From NCBI GenBank assembly GCA_030847615.1, contig JAUMIR010000003.1, positions 76,704,001 to 76,768,000 of the forward strand: DNA of 64,000 nt, written 5' to 3'. The DNA comes from Gambelia wislizenii (Eukaryota; Chordata; Lepidosauria; Squamata; Crotaphytidae). Made by a program: the position numbers and the translations under genes. This document shows, in pieces, positions 22,668 through 34,804 of this stretch. The number at the start of each line of letters is the position of its first letter. Position 1 is the first letter of the stretch. The notes beneath the pieces were generated by a model. The model worked only from the letters and a program-made list of their open reading frames with translations. It had not been told where the DNA came from and made no database searches.

Positions 22668-22720
22668 TTAAAGAACCACAGCTACAGGTAAGCAAACTGT
22701 CCTCCTTCTTCATGGTCTCT
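22668..22720 (-). repeat. DIRS internal complementary region
   Basis: The plus strand aagaaccacagctacaggtaagc is the inverse of cttatctgtaactgtggttctt at about 22011-22032. DIRS elements carry an internal region complementary to their outer ends that templates circle formation. Confidence 0.6.
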
Positions 22721-22752
22721 GTGACTCACACAAATGGGAGACGAGCAAGCTA

Positions 22753-22962
22753 CTAACCATAAGAGGAGGGAGTGTCATACAACACAGAAAAAAAGCACAG
22801 CTCTCCCAAACGCAGCCTCACCTGGGACCTTGCATCCAGTCTATAGTATGAGATGAAGGTCGAAGGCTGGGACCAGGTGGCAGCTCTGCAAATGTCATGG
22901 AGAGGGACATCCTTCAAGAATGATATTGATGCTGCCATCGTTGTAGTCAAGTGACTTGTCAC
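22753..22962 (-). pseudogene. DIRS tyrosine recombinase C-terminal box
   Basis: The frame encodes KDVPLHDICRAATWSQPSTF followed by ISYYRLDARS, matching the C-terminal active-site box of DIRS tyrosine recombinases (PL..ICRAATW.S..TF..HYRLD) with the candidate nucleophilic Tyr in YYRLD. The rest of the domain is separated by a CR1 insertion upstream (22977-24245) and appears partly lost. Confidence 0.7.
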
Positions 22963-22976
22963 TTGAGTTGGAGATT

Positions 22977-24245
<1,269 letters not shown>

Positions 24246-24470
24246 TGAATTGACCCTTAAGCCACAGAGCTCACATGGTGGGAGAGGACTAGCTACAAGC
24301 TCCACTGGGTCAAAATAGTTAGATTCTTGTGCCTTTTCAGGAATCTTTTGACCAAGGGATCCAGAAAGCATGAAGGGTTACGATGGTTTTGAAGTCCCTG
24401 GAGATTGCCAACAGGCAACACCTAACTGACAGATCTGAAGGATCTGACAAAGATGCTATAGGAAGAGCCT

Positions 24471-24665
24471 CTAAGTGGCCAGTTTGAGAGTCTGCAAATT
24501 GGGATGCCTCACCCCGCCCTTGTGGATGGTGAGATCTGGGCGGAGCAGCAACCTCAGGAACTCCCCTTGAGACAGGTGGATCAGAGAGACAAAACATGCT
24601 TGTCTGGACCAAAATGGGATGACCAGATTGCACCTGACTGTGTTTGGATGAATCTTGGTGATCAC
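24471..24665 (-). pseudogene. DIRS RNase H to recombinase linker remnant
   Basis: Contains WSRQACFVSLIHLSQGEF followed by LRLLLRPDL and RHPNLQTLKLATW, matching the conserved block in vertebrate DIRS proteins (WPRQPWF..LL, LPLRPDLL, HP..L.L.AW) just before the tyrosine recombinase. Recognised by motif order only. Confidence 0.6.
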
Positions 24666-25399
24666 CCTGGTGATGAGGGGAAATTACAGAAAAGCATAAA
24701 CAATGGGCCCTCCCCAGTGGAAAAGGAATGCATCACCAAGTGAGCCCCTCTCACTGCAGGCTATGGAACAGAAGATCTTGCTCAACTATGATGCAAACAG
24801 GTCTACGACTGGTGCACCCTACTTCCTCATCATGACAGAAAACAGGCACCCGAGGCAGGACGTTAACCAGAACATTCTTGGCTCCTGATGGATGGATCAC
24901 AGAGATCATGATTCCTCAAGAAGTGCTTCAGTTCCACAGAACTGTGAAGTGGAGTAAATATCTGATTTTGTGCCTCCTTGTTTGTTTAAGTAGGAGACCA
25001 CTGTGGTGTTGTCAGAGACCACCTTGCTTCATAGGGTCTGTTCAAAAGCCCAGAAGGTCTTTATGACAGCCAGCAGCTTGAGAGGATTGATGTAGAGAGC
25101 ACTCTCTTCACATCTGGAGAGACTGGAGGCCCCTGCAGGGTGAGCCACCCAGAGAGGTGTAGATTGTGGCCACTACCATAGGCTGAGGATGAAGGAATGG
25201 CATTCTAGCATGGACAGGAATCCATCCACCAGAGATCAATGCACACTCTGTGGAATTGTCAGTCTCTTGTATGGAAAGCTGGTGAGAGGATTGAAGCACA
25301 ACAGGAACCAAGCTGAGTCTTGCAAAAGGAATCACCAAGGTCACTGAAGCCATGAGTCCTAGGAGAAACTGAACATCTCTGGCACACACTTTTAATTGC

Positions 25400-26092
25400 A
25401 AAGACACTGATGGATGGCCCTCTGGGGGACAAGATTCCTGTCTTCTGGGGGAAAAGCAGCCTGAGCCTGAGAATCTAGCAAGGCCCTGATAATTTGCACC
25501 TGTTCAGATGGTTCTGGGTAGGATTTCTCATGGTTTACAATAAGACCCCAAAGAGTCCAGAAGCCGAAGTGTGAGGTAAATGTTCATGATCAGCCATTTG
25601 TGAGTGTGAGCAATCAAAAGCCAATCATCTATGTATGAAGAGAGGCCTTGCTGATGAAGCCAGGCAACCGCCACCACCATGTACATGGTGAACACACATG
25701 GGGCAGTGCAAAGGCTGAAGGGCAGGACAAGGAAACAGTATGCTCATCTTTCCACTGTGAAGCAGAGGAAGCATCTGTGGGATGGCCTGATCGTGATGTG
25801 AAAATACACGTCCTTCAGGTCCAAGGTAGCAAACCAATCACCCTTCTGCATTAGGGGGAAGATGGGGCTGAGAGAGACCATTCTGTACCATCTGGGCTAT
25901 ACATAGAAACACAATGAAAGAGTGGGAAAAGAACCCCCAATGCAGATGAGAAATAGGGACAGGCTCAATGGCCCTTTTGAGTAGTAGGAACTTCACCTCC
26001 TCTTTCAACATGGGCAAGGGAGTGGTGACATAAAAGACCCCTACTCCCAAGACTCTATTGTGCACCCCTGCCTGATGATGTCGAGGACCCAT
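25400..26092 (-). pseudogene. DIRS reverse transcriptase remnant
   Basis: The segment EEVKFLLLKRAIEPVPISHL..GFFSHSFIVF near 26010-25915 matches the start of DIRS reverse transcriptases (LL.KGAIEPVP, G.YS..F.V). Downstream frames hold pieces of the palm region (SHHDQAIPQMLP near 25800; HHVHGGGGCLA near 25670). No intact catalytic YxDD box was found, and several frameshifts separate the pieces. Confidence 0.6.
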
Positions 26093-26233
26093 GAGTCTGA
26101 GGCCTGAGCATGATGGTAGTTACAGAGCCTGTCATGGAAAGGAGGAGTAGCTGTGATGACAGCTGTAAAGTCATTGATTGGCAGGCAGCTGTTTTGGAAG
26201 TCAAAAATGTCATTTTCAGGAGTCTTTGTGAAG

Positions 26234-26455
26234 AAGCCCTGGTGGCTCAGTAGTTAAAATACCAGTACTGCAACCACGATATTGTGAGTTCGATCCTACA
26301 GGACTCCAAGTTTGACTCAGCTGTCCACCCTTCCGTAGGCCCATAAAATGAGTTACCCAGCTTATCGAGGGCAATTAGCTAACACACTGTAAACCACTTA
26401 GGGAGTGCTTTGCACTGATAAGCAGTATAGAAATAGAAATACTATTGCTATTGCT
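26234..26455 (+). mobile_element. MIR-like SINE, full-length type
   Basis: The tRNA-derived head agccctggtggctcagtagt..gagttcgatcc has A and B boxes. The core follows (cttccgtaggcccataaaat..ggcaattagctaacacac), and the tail is a variant of the family end. Flanks ctttgtgaa and cttttatgaa may be a decayed target duplication. Confidence 0.75.
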
Positions 26456-26479
26456 TTTATGAAACTTCTGTCCTAAGCA

Positions 26480-28015
26480 TCTGGTCTGTGAAGAACAGGA
26501 TGTCATCAGTTGGAGAAGCCAGGTCACAGTCACTCACTAAAGCTGGTGGAGAAACTTTGGCATGTTCATGAAATGATGGTGAATCCGACTCCTCCTCAGA
26601 ACTCAGCAAATCCTGCTTTAGAGTGCAGGATGGATAAACTGGAGAAGGTGGTGAAAGTGGACATTGACTCAGTTCCACAGTGAGTACCAAAGAAGCCTCA
26701 ACTTGGGGCAAGTCCAGGGAGGCAGACTGTACCCATTTTGGAGGCTGAAGCGGAGAAGGCTCCAAAGTCAGTGCATGGGTGAGAATGGAAGCTCTAGTTT
26801 GCATGGAAGATGGTGATGGCAAACGAGCTTAAGCCCTCTTTACTGGTGGTACCAGCAGTGGTATGGGAGTTCTACAACTTCATAGAAGTGATGGTATCCA
26901 TAGTCTTGGTGGCAATAATAGTGCAGGGATGTGGACTGGTTGTAGAAGTAACAGAGCCTTGATACAGTACCTAGAGTAATGTGGTCTGGAGTTACAGTAT
27001 CAGTAGTGATCATGGTAACGATGTGAAGACCAGGAGTAGTGACCTGGAGGACTATGGGACTGAGAGCACCAGGAACTTGTGCTGACTGAAAATGAGTGTG
27101 ACCTAGTGGCATGTCTATGGTGATGCTCTGAGGGCCCATATGGAAGACGACAAACTTGAGTCAATGGCAAACCCTGACAACTCTGCTCAGGAGGAGCTGA
27201 AGATGTAGGAACTGTTGGAGGTGAATCTAAAACTTCACCCTCCAAGACAGTGTCCACCAAAACAGGTTGGGAAGACTGTTCCTGGACCACAGCTATCTTC
27301 TCAACATCCCTGTGATTCAACAATCCCCTGGAGTGTATGGATAAGAGAATGGAGGTCTCCTTTTCCAGAGGAGGGACCAGGAGCTTGCTCAGATGAAGGC
27401 AGAAAAACTGGTTCTTGCCTCCTTTAAGGGAACCCCTTGGGATAGTTGACTAGAACTCTCTATATCCCCAGTCCTCTTCTCCTTTTTGTGGCATTTGTAC
27501 GAAGGTCTATGCGGTTCCATGGGCATTCCCGACTTGGTATTGCAAGATCTATGCCAAGATGGTTTGGCATCAGTACTGAGGGAACACCCAAGTGTAGAGG
27601 GCACACGAGACCAAATGGTTGGCTGACATGTCAGCCAATCCATGGATTCCTGACATGAAAAAGACTGAGCCAAAGACTTCTTGAGCACCAGTTGTACTGA
27701 AGAACCCAATGCTGTTGGGACTGAAGTGGTTTGCGAGATAATTGAGGTAAGGTGAGATGAAACTTCATCAGGAGCCATATGCAGAGGCCTGTTTCCAGCA
27801 GCCTGGTCTGCTGCCTTTAAAGCATTCTCCCATAGGAGAGCCTTTAGCCTTGAGGAGCAGTTTCAGTGAGCCTAAGGGGTAAATGCCTGGCAGTAAACAC
27901 ACACACCGACATTATGCCCCTTTCCCTGGCAAAGAAGGTACTTGGAATGACCATCCTTCTTTAGGATCTTAATATCACACAAGGTGCACTGCTTAAAGGA
28001 GGCTGAGGAGGCCAT
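26480..28015 (-). pseudogene. DIRS gag-like pseudogene
   Basis: The start MASSASFKQCTLCDIKILKK keeps part of the family Cys/His array (C-x2-C; H near residue 22; C-VYC-QAF) and aligns with the gag at 524-1180. One Cys of the CLG block reads as CQGKG, an earlier Cys is replaced, and a stop follows QAFTP at about 27873. Ser/Pro-rich remnants continue in other frames (27389-27778, 26840-27323, 26457-26822). A SINE lies at its 3' end. Confidence 0.6.
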
Positions 28016-28214
28016 AAAAAACTCCTCAGGGCAGAACAGCCAACAAAGGGGGCCAAACCTAAAACCAAGCCAAATCGCAATCCAAAGAATTGTGAGGTAA
28101 CTCTGAGTCAAAACCAGCAAAATCCTGGTGCTGGGAGTTAAGTCCAATAAATAAATAAATAAATAAATAAGCCAAATGAAAATCAAAACCATAAAATCCT
28201 GACAAGAAATCACT

Positions 28215-28420
28215 CAGACAGTTCCTAATGATGTTGCTGCAGTGGATGAAAAGAAACTGTGGGTTTAGGAGGAAGTATACTAGTCAGGCAGGTGGAAGAT
28301 GGGAGGGACTACCGCCAAAACATATAGCTCTAGATCTAGAAGATTCTGAGAGATGCACTGCACAGGCACATGAGACCCATTTGTGTGAGTCACAGAAACG
28401 AGAAGAAGAATCCACAATAT
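28215..28420 (-). repeat. DIRS right inverted terminal repeat
   Basis: Inverse partner of 22010-22175. Its outer end (gtgtgagtcacag on plus) also matches the end of the other DIRS copy near 1610, so both are 5' ends of the same family. Confidence 0.75.
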
Positions 28421-28432
28421 ACATGTAGTAAA

Positions 28433-30304
28433 TTTTTAGAAGTGAAACATCTAAGTTATGTCTTTGATAAGCAACTTATTCATCCATGCTGGCAAAGTAT
28501 TTAATGATGAGATAGAACCAAATAGGTATCTCAGCTATCTGAACACAAAACAGAAGAGTCAACGCCACCTTTCATATCTACCAATGTAACATTGCCTACG
28601 CAAGTAATGTGGCTAATACGTCAGAATAGAACCAGAGATAGAACTGAATAGGTACCCCAGCTATCTCAACAGAGAGAAAAAAAGAGTTAATGCCACCTTT
28701 CATATCCACCAATGTAATACTGCCTAGGCAAGTAGTGCCTTATTAGCTCTGCTCTCGTCTTTCAGTAACATGACAATTCCAATTTCCTACAATAGAATAG
28801 CTTTCCACCTTTACTTTGAGGACATTTCATTTCCCTGTGAAGTTATATACATGTTATGAACATGCATGTGTCATACATGCAAAGTTTAAAACAAGATTCT
28901 TTTGGGAGAACTCTTATACTACATTTGTTTTGAGATGCTGACAGCAATTGCTAAAGCCAGGCTGCCGAAACATCTAAAGCTTGGCCTTTAATAATCACCA
29001 AAGTAATATAGCACCAGACCACGTCTGAGCAGGGACTCCCAATAGTGTCAGATTGTGTCAAACTGCAGGATTGTTATGGGATGCGAGCAAATGTCCACAC
29101 TTGTTTTACCCAATCAAATCTGAATTAGGCTGTAGATGCAAGCCTCTTGTGTATTAACCCACTGGCCTTGCTGTTATTACCACCACCACAGACCTTCACA
29201 TTTGAAGGCTAATTTTAATTCAGCAATTTGAGTTGTTGCTGCAGTTTTCCCAAATGTTGTCCCTCTCTCCCTTTTGATGATCCTTGTTTGAACTTTTACT
29301 CATAAGGAGTGCAAAGAGGAGATGCACACAACATGCAGACATATAACACAAACAAATATAGAGATGTGGTGGATATCTGATTGCACAGCGTCATGAGGGA
29401 GTTGAATTATATGTGTACTTTACAAATGAAACATACACAAGTTTTTGGTGCAAGCCCTCACAAGAGATGAGTAACAGTAATACAGTCCAACCTGCTTTAG
29501 CCATGCTTGGTATCCAGAAGATGTAAGCTGGAATCCATCTTTAGGCATGTGTATTCTGGGCTAGGAGAGAATAGACATAAGAGACCTCCTTTTATATTGG
29601 GACCTGGCTAATCTAATCCTTTTTCCAGGTGATAGTAAACTCGAAGCAGATTCTCTGTCACACATAATGATTCATTCCTTAACGTAGCTGCATGTAGCTT
29701 ATTACTCTAAATATCTTAGAGTAAAAGAACTGTAGGAACAATGAAATTATGATGAACATAGGATTCTGCATAACTAACCATCACTAACAGATTAATAAAT
29801 ATAACAGAATTGTAGTACTCAAAACCTTTAAAAAATAGATGAGTATTAAGCAAAACATGAGCATTTTCCAAACTACAATGTGTCTGCTCTCAGTGGAGGG
29901 AGGGCACAGTTCTACTATTATTCAATATTAAAATATATAAACATTAAGAGTAAGAAAAAAAGTAATATATCTGGAATATAGAACTATTCCTCCCTGCAAA
30001 AACAACACATACGAACTTATAGGAAAAAAATAACAACTCATAACCACCTAGCTTTTTATAGTGGCACTCTGTAATGGACGTGCAGAATAATATAGTACAG
30101 CTCTATAGTTATTATGTAGAATAGTCATAGGATAAAGGTTCTGCTGGACAAGAACACAAGTTTAGAAAAGCAATAAACATATGACAAAGGTGAGCCAGCT
30201 TCTTTCAGATTATAATGGATACCAAGAGCCTCTAATGGTAAGTCAACATTTTGTCTGATTCATGCTACCATTTTTGTGTTACATTTGGTTATAGGGAATC
30301 ATAT
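28433..30304. other. Intronic sequence with a tandem duplication
   Basis: Apart from the duplication at 28511-28738 no repeat or coding motif was recognised. AT-rich. Confidence 0.45.
28511..28738. repeat. Two-copy tandem duplication, about 124 bp unit
   Basis: Copies begin gatagaaccaaataggtatc (28511) and gatagaactgaataggtacc (28635), and both contain gccacctttcatatc(t/c)accaatgtaa. They differ by scattered substitutions and a small indel. Confidence 0.8.
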
Positions 30305-31600
30305 AATCTCCTTGCTGAAAAAACTCCACTGGCTGCTGATTGATTTCCAAGCAGAATTCAAGGTGCTGGCTCTGACCTTTAAAGCCCTACACAGCTTAGA
30401 TCCAGACTATTCGAAAAACCGCATTTCTTATATGAACCTGTCCAGTCTCTAAGACAGGCCTGCACAACATGCATGAGACCCACCCAAGGATTTCCTGCAG
30501 CCTGCAACAATAGGTTAAAATTGGTAAACATTTCAAGTTTTTTACTTGGATCTTCTAGTGCCACTGCTACAGTCTGATTGGTCGACGGTGGATGCCAATC
30601 TGATTTTTGAAAGTAAACAAAGCCAAACCAAAAGAAACCAGCCCCTGCTCAAACTTCCAGAGACGCTGGAGTTGCTGCTTTGGTGTTGGTTGGAGCTTGG
30701 TGTTGGAGCTGCTGGCCTCTACTTTCTCTCGCCTCCGCAGCCAACCGCCAGCCATGAAGACCCAATTTGGCACTGGCTGCCGGGGGGCTGAAGCGGTCTC
30801 TGCCTTCCCGTGCTCCATGATGAGATGATTTGGTGGCGGCGGGGATAGAGGCATGACCACCCCAGCAAGCACCCCCAGGGTAGACTGAGGGAGAGGAGTG
30901 CTGTGGAGCGAGCAAGGCACCCAGGGAAAGAAAGAGGAAGAGGAGGTAATTATTCCTTTATTGATTACTTATTAATTTTTATTATTTAAGGCACCCAGGG
31001 AAAGAAAGAGAAAGAGGAGGTAATTATTCCTTTATAGATTACTTATTAATTTTTATTATTTTTTATTATTAATAAATTACACCTTTAATTGGAAAAAGAG
31101 GTGCTAAAAATCTATCTGTGGCCCTCAGAAGTTTGGCCTGTTTTGATTTCAGCCCCTACCAACTGCCAAGTTGTGCAGCGCTGCTCTAAGATCTGCAAGG
31201 AAGGCTTTCTCTTGGCCCAACCATCATCTCAGGCATGTCTGGTGAAAACACAAGAGACAGCCTTATCACTGGCTGCTCCCAAGTTATGGAACTCCCTTCC
31301 CTAGAAGGTCCAGTTGGCCACTTCCTGTTATCTTTCTGCCAGAAGCAAAATACTCTTTTGTTTAAGGAAGCTTTTGGATTTTAGTGTGTTGCAGCAGGTA
31401 AAGTTTTTAACTGGGTATGTATGTATTTTATTATGTTTTTAAGTGTATTTTAATGATGTTTTTAACTTGTGTTTTTTTAAAGAGAAATTCAGTTTAATTG
31501 TATTTTACCCTTTTGTACTAAGAATTTTTAAATATTGTATGTTGCCTTGGATCCCATGCTGGAAGAAAGGCAGGATATAAATAAAACAAATAAAATTTGC
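30305..31600 (+). mobile_element. L2-type LINE 3' end, split by a hAT insertion
   Basis: The left part (30305-30446) encodes LKKLHWLLIDFQAEFKVLAL and TFKALH, the C-terminal L2 block. The right part (31192-31600) continues with SARKAFSWP.., LWNSLP and a 3' UTR ending caggatataaataaaacaaataaaa. The interruption at 30455-31183 is flanked by an 8-bp duplication. No functional frame remains. Confidence 0.8.
30455..31183. mobile_element. Non-autonomous hAT element with 8-bp target duplication
   Basis: Flanked by exact ctctaaga copies (30447-30454 and 31184-31191). The ends are CAGGCCTGCACAAC and the inverse of GTTGTGCAGCGCTG (12 of 14 matching). The interior has a GC-rich segment (30650-30910) and a tandem duplication of about 72 bp beginning ggcacccagggaaagaaaga (30917 and 30990). 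No transposase motif was seen in its short ORFs. Confidence 0.88.
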
Positions 31601-32504
31601 ATCCCATTGTTCTTCAAAGAAGATGAAGAAGAGATTTTGAAGAAATCTCCTACCAAAGGACTTGCCAGGCCTAGACCAATGATATGACATTACACTGAGA
31701 CTGAACTATCTACTAGGCACCTGCAGATTATTCTGTAGACTAACTTCTTCCCAGTTCTTCTACTCTCACAGACCTAACAGCAGCAGCACTTCATCTAGCA
31801 TCATAAGCATGTAAAGTATATTCTTCACTTCATTTCATGTAAATCCCAATTTGCAGCATTTGTCAGCAAAAGTCAGACTTCAACTTTTTATAATTAATAC
31901 ACATACCTTATATTTAAGTTGAATACCTTGTTACAAGTCAGTGTCATGTCTGTGTAATCCATTTTATCCAAATAGTTTTATTTGGTAAGTTCACATAAAG
32001 GTAGACTGAACTCTTTCTAGTCAATTGCTGAAAGGGGACAAGAATAATCAACACTCTGGTCATAAACAATCTTGTTCTTTGCAGCCTTTTGGAGGAAAAA
32101 GTTGTCCTTGAAAGTGGCCTTCTCCACCTCCACCAACCTTTCCATGGAATGTGCAGCCATTGGACAGTTATGTGTAGGCCATGGCACACCCTTAGTTCAT
32201 ATGGGTCAACAATAAGGCTCAACAACCCTAGGTGCAGGTCCATGCTGCAAAAGCTGAATTATGGCCCAGAATCTTCTACAATGCAGCAAACTGGTCAAGG
32301 TGAAAAGTTACACCAGTGTTTTAGAGAGTGAAATCTGAGCATTTTCAAATGTCCTAACGTTTTTACCAACTTTTTGCTCTTTCAATTTAAACCCCTTATC
32401 TGTAGTGTTGGAATCCTTAAAGTGGTCTATTTCTGAAGAATGTTGTTAAAGATTGCTGAAATTAAGTATGCGAAATGCTCTAAACTTCTAAAACAAGCAC
32501 TATG
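31601..32504. other. Intronic sequence, no feature recognised
   Basis: No repeat or coding motif recognised. Confidence 0.45.
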
Positions 32505-32506
32505 TA

Positions 32507-32744
32507 CAGTTGTCCCTTCATATTCGCTGGGGTTTGGTTCCAGGACCGCCGCCCCCTCCCCACGGATACCAAAATCCGTGAATACTCAAGTCCCATTATA
32601 TGCAATGGCATAGCAAAATGGTGTCCCTTAATATAAGGGCAAAATCAAGGTTTGCTTTATGGATTATTTTTTTTAAAGAATATTTTCAAGCCGTGAATAC
32701 TTAAATCAGTGGATACCAAATCTGTGGATACGGAGGGACAACTG
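32507..32744. mobile_element. Tigger/pogo-like MITE, copy 2
   Basis: Same family as 13645-13875, with TA-flanked CAGTTGTCCCTTC..GGAGGGACAACTG ends and the same interior. Confidence 0.85.
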
Positions 32745-32746
32745 TA

Positions 32747-33308
32747 ACTTAATGTATTACAACTATTTTCTCTTAACATAGCAACAGCAGTCAATAATTT
32801 CTTTGAAGGGCTGTGCCCTGAATTCTACAACATCATACTTCCTCAGAATAAGAGAAACATGGAATTCCTTCTCTTTAAATTTCTCATCTGGCGATATCCC
32901 CATAGAGTCAACAGCTGATACATATTCTGAAACTAACCTTTGAACTAAAAAAAACAAATATTTCCACCTATAAATTAACAATATAGTTTTTTGCACTTTA
33001 AAAAAACTTGCCAGAACCAGCAATACATTAAATAAGAGGTACTATACCATAACTACACCATCAACAGAAGCAGCAGAAAATGAAGTATAGTGCTAAATTC
33101 ATTTAAAATGGAGACAAAGATGATATATGGATAAGAACTTTAGAATTCATTACATTAATTGAAATTGCTTTAGGCCTATGTAAAAAGACAAGACCTAGGT
33201 AACCACTTCAAAACAGATGCTCTGACATGGATCATTTTCTGTTCACTTACAGTGCTTTCACATTCTGAGATGCTCTTTGTTAATATCTCTCAAGAATGTG
33301 TTTTAATG
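32747..33308. other. Intronic sequence, no feature recognised
   Basis: AT-rich sequence between a Tigger-like MITE and a hAT element. Confidence 0.45.
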
Positions 33309-33316
33309 ATCTAGAA

Positions 33317-34392
33317 CAGTGATGGCGAACCTATGACACGCGTGTCAACACTGACATGCGTAGCCATTTTGGGTTACACGCAGCTGTAGGCCTCCTTCCC
33401 CCCCCCCCACAACCTCACCACCCTCCCTAAAGTAGCGACCGGGGCTTTGAGGCCCCGATTGCCACTTTAGGCAGGCGGGGGGGGGGTGCAGGAAAGTGGC
33501 GACTAGGGCTTCAAGGCCCCAATCGCCACTTTAGGCAGGCAGGGATGGTGGTGGTGAAGGAAAGTGGTGACCAGGGCTTCGAGGCCCCATCGCCACTTTT
33601 GGGAAACCGGGGGAGGTGGGGGGGAAGTGGCGATGGGGCCTCCGGAGGCCCTGGTCGCCACTGTCAGGAGGCCAGGGGAGGTGGGGGAGAAGTGGCAACG
33701 GGGCCTCCGGTCTCTATGACTCACAATAAAGTGAGTAAAAAGCTAATTTACCAGATACAGGTCCATGTCAAGTGAAAAAACAGAGAACCATTCAGCTAAA
33801 AGAGGTATCAGCATGGGTCCCTGCTTCATGACAGTAAAAGGTATTGTAGGCTGTGATAACACTGCCATGCTGTAGTTTGGGAATTGGAATTCCATGGACA
33901 AAGGCACCCAAGGGAGACAGAGCTCAAGTAGAGTAGCTACAAACTCTTTAAGGTAAAAATATATGGGTGAGTTCACTGACCAGCCTGACAGAGCCCTCAA
34001 TCATCTTCTTTCTCTTCTTTGTTGGAACAATGAAAAGAGACTGGCCTATCTGCATAGAAGGGCAATGCTTGTCAAAAGTTCTAAGAGCAGAGAGAGCTCT
34101 CAAATGGAGAAGACAGATTCAGCATGAAAGCCAGCTAAGTAATATCCTTATACATATGAAACTGTGAAGTTACTTGTGAAAACTCATTAATTATCAATAA
34201 ACAATTAATAATATTGTTAATTAATTAATTAATTGGGTAATTAATCATTAATTAAACAATTAATAATATTGTTTATTAAACAATAAATATCACGAAATAA
34301 TGTTTTTTTTCTCAAAGTGACACAACACCCGAGTTATGCTCAGTTTTTTGGCGAAGTTTGACACACGAAGCTCAAAAGGTTGCCCATCACCG
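33317..34392. mobile_element. Non-autonomous hAT element with 8-bp duplication and GC-rich array
   Basis: Exact atctagaa copies flank it (33309-33316 and 34393-34400). The ends CAGTGATGGCGAACC and the inverse of GGTTGCCCATCACCG are near-matching terminal inverted repeats. The left interior (33399-33717) is a GC-rich palindromic minisatellite; the right interior is AT-rich with attaatta palindromes (34185-34290). No transposase motif seen. Confidence 0.9.
33399..33717. repeat. GC-rich palindromic minisatellite inside hAT element
   Basis: About four imperfect units of roughly 70-90 bp, each with a core like agtggcgatggggcctccgg followed by aggccctggtcgccact, i.e. inverted arms around ggcctccggaggcc or ggctttgaggcccc. 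Units are separated by G-rich spacers (ggcaggcggggggg). All reading frames through it are incidental. Confidence 0.8.
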
Positions 34393-34572
34393 ATCTAGAA
34401 CGTATCTTTGAATTTTGTATGTAAACATGCAGCTGTCAAGTCTGCTTTCAAGGAACTTGTGCTACCAGTAAGTCAACTTAACAGTTTTTTGGTACACAAA
34501 AGCCTTGATGCAGATATTCTATAGAGGTTTTCCAAACATGATCCCATGGGGGCTTTACCATCATTCAATGTA

Positions 34573-34802
34573 CAGTTGTGCCTTCATATTCGCTGGGGTT
34601 TGGTTCCAGGAACCCCCGTGGATACCAAAATCCATGAATACTCAAGTCCCATTATAAGCAATGGCATAGCAAAATGGTGTCCGTTATACAGGATGGCAAA
34701 ATCAAGGTTTGCTTTTTGGATCATTATTTTTTAAAGTATATTTTCAAGCTGTGAATACTTAAATCCGTGGATATCAAATCCGTGGATACGGAGGGACAAC
34801 TG
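34573..34802. mobile_element. Tigger/pogo-like MITE, copy 3
   Basis: TA-flanked, with ends CAGTTGTGCCTTC and GGAGGGACAACTG and the family interior (tggcatagcaaaatggtgtc). Confidence 0.85.
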
Positions 34803-34804
34803 TA

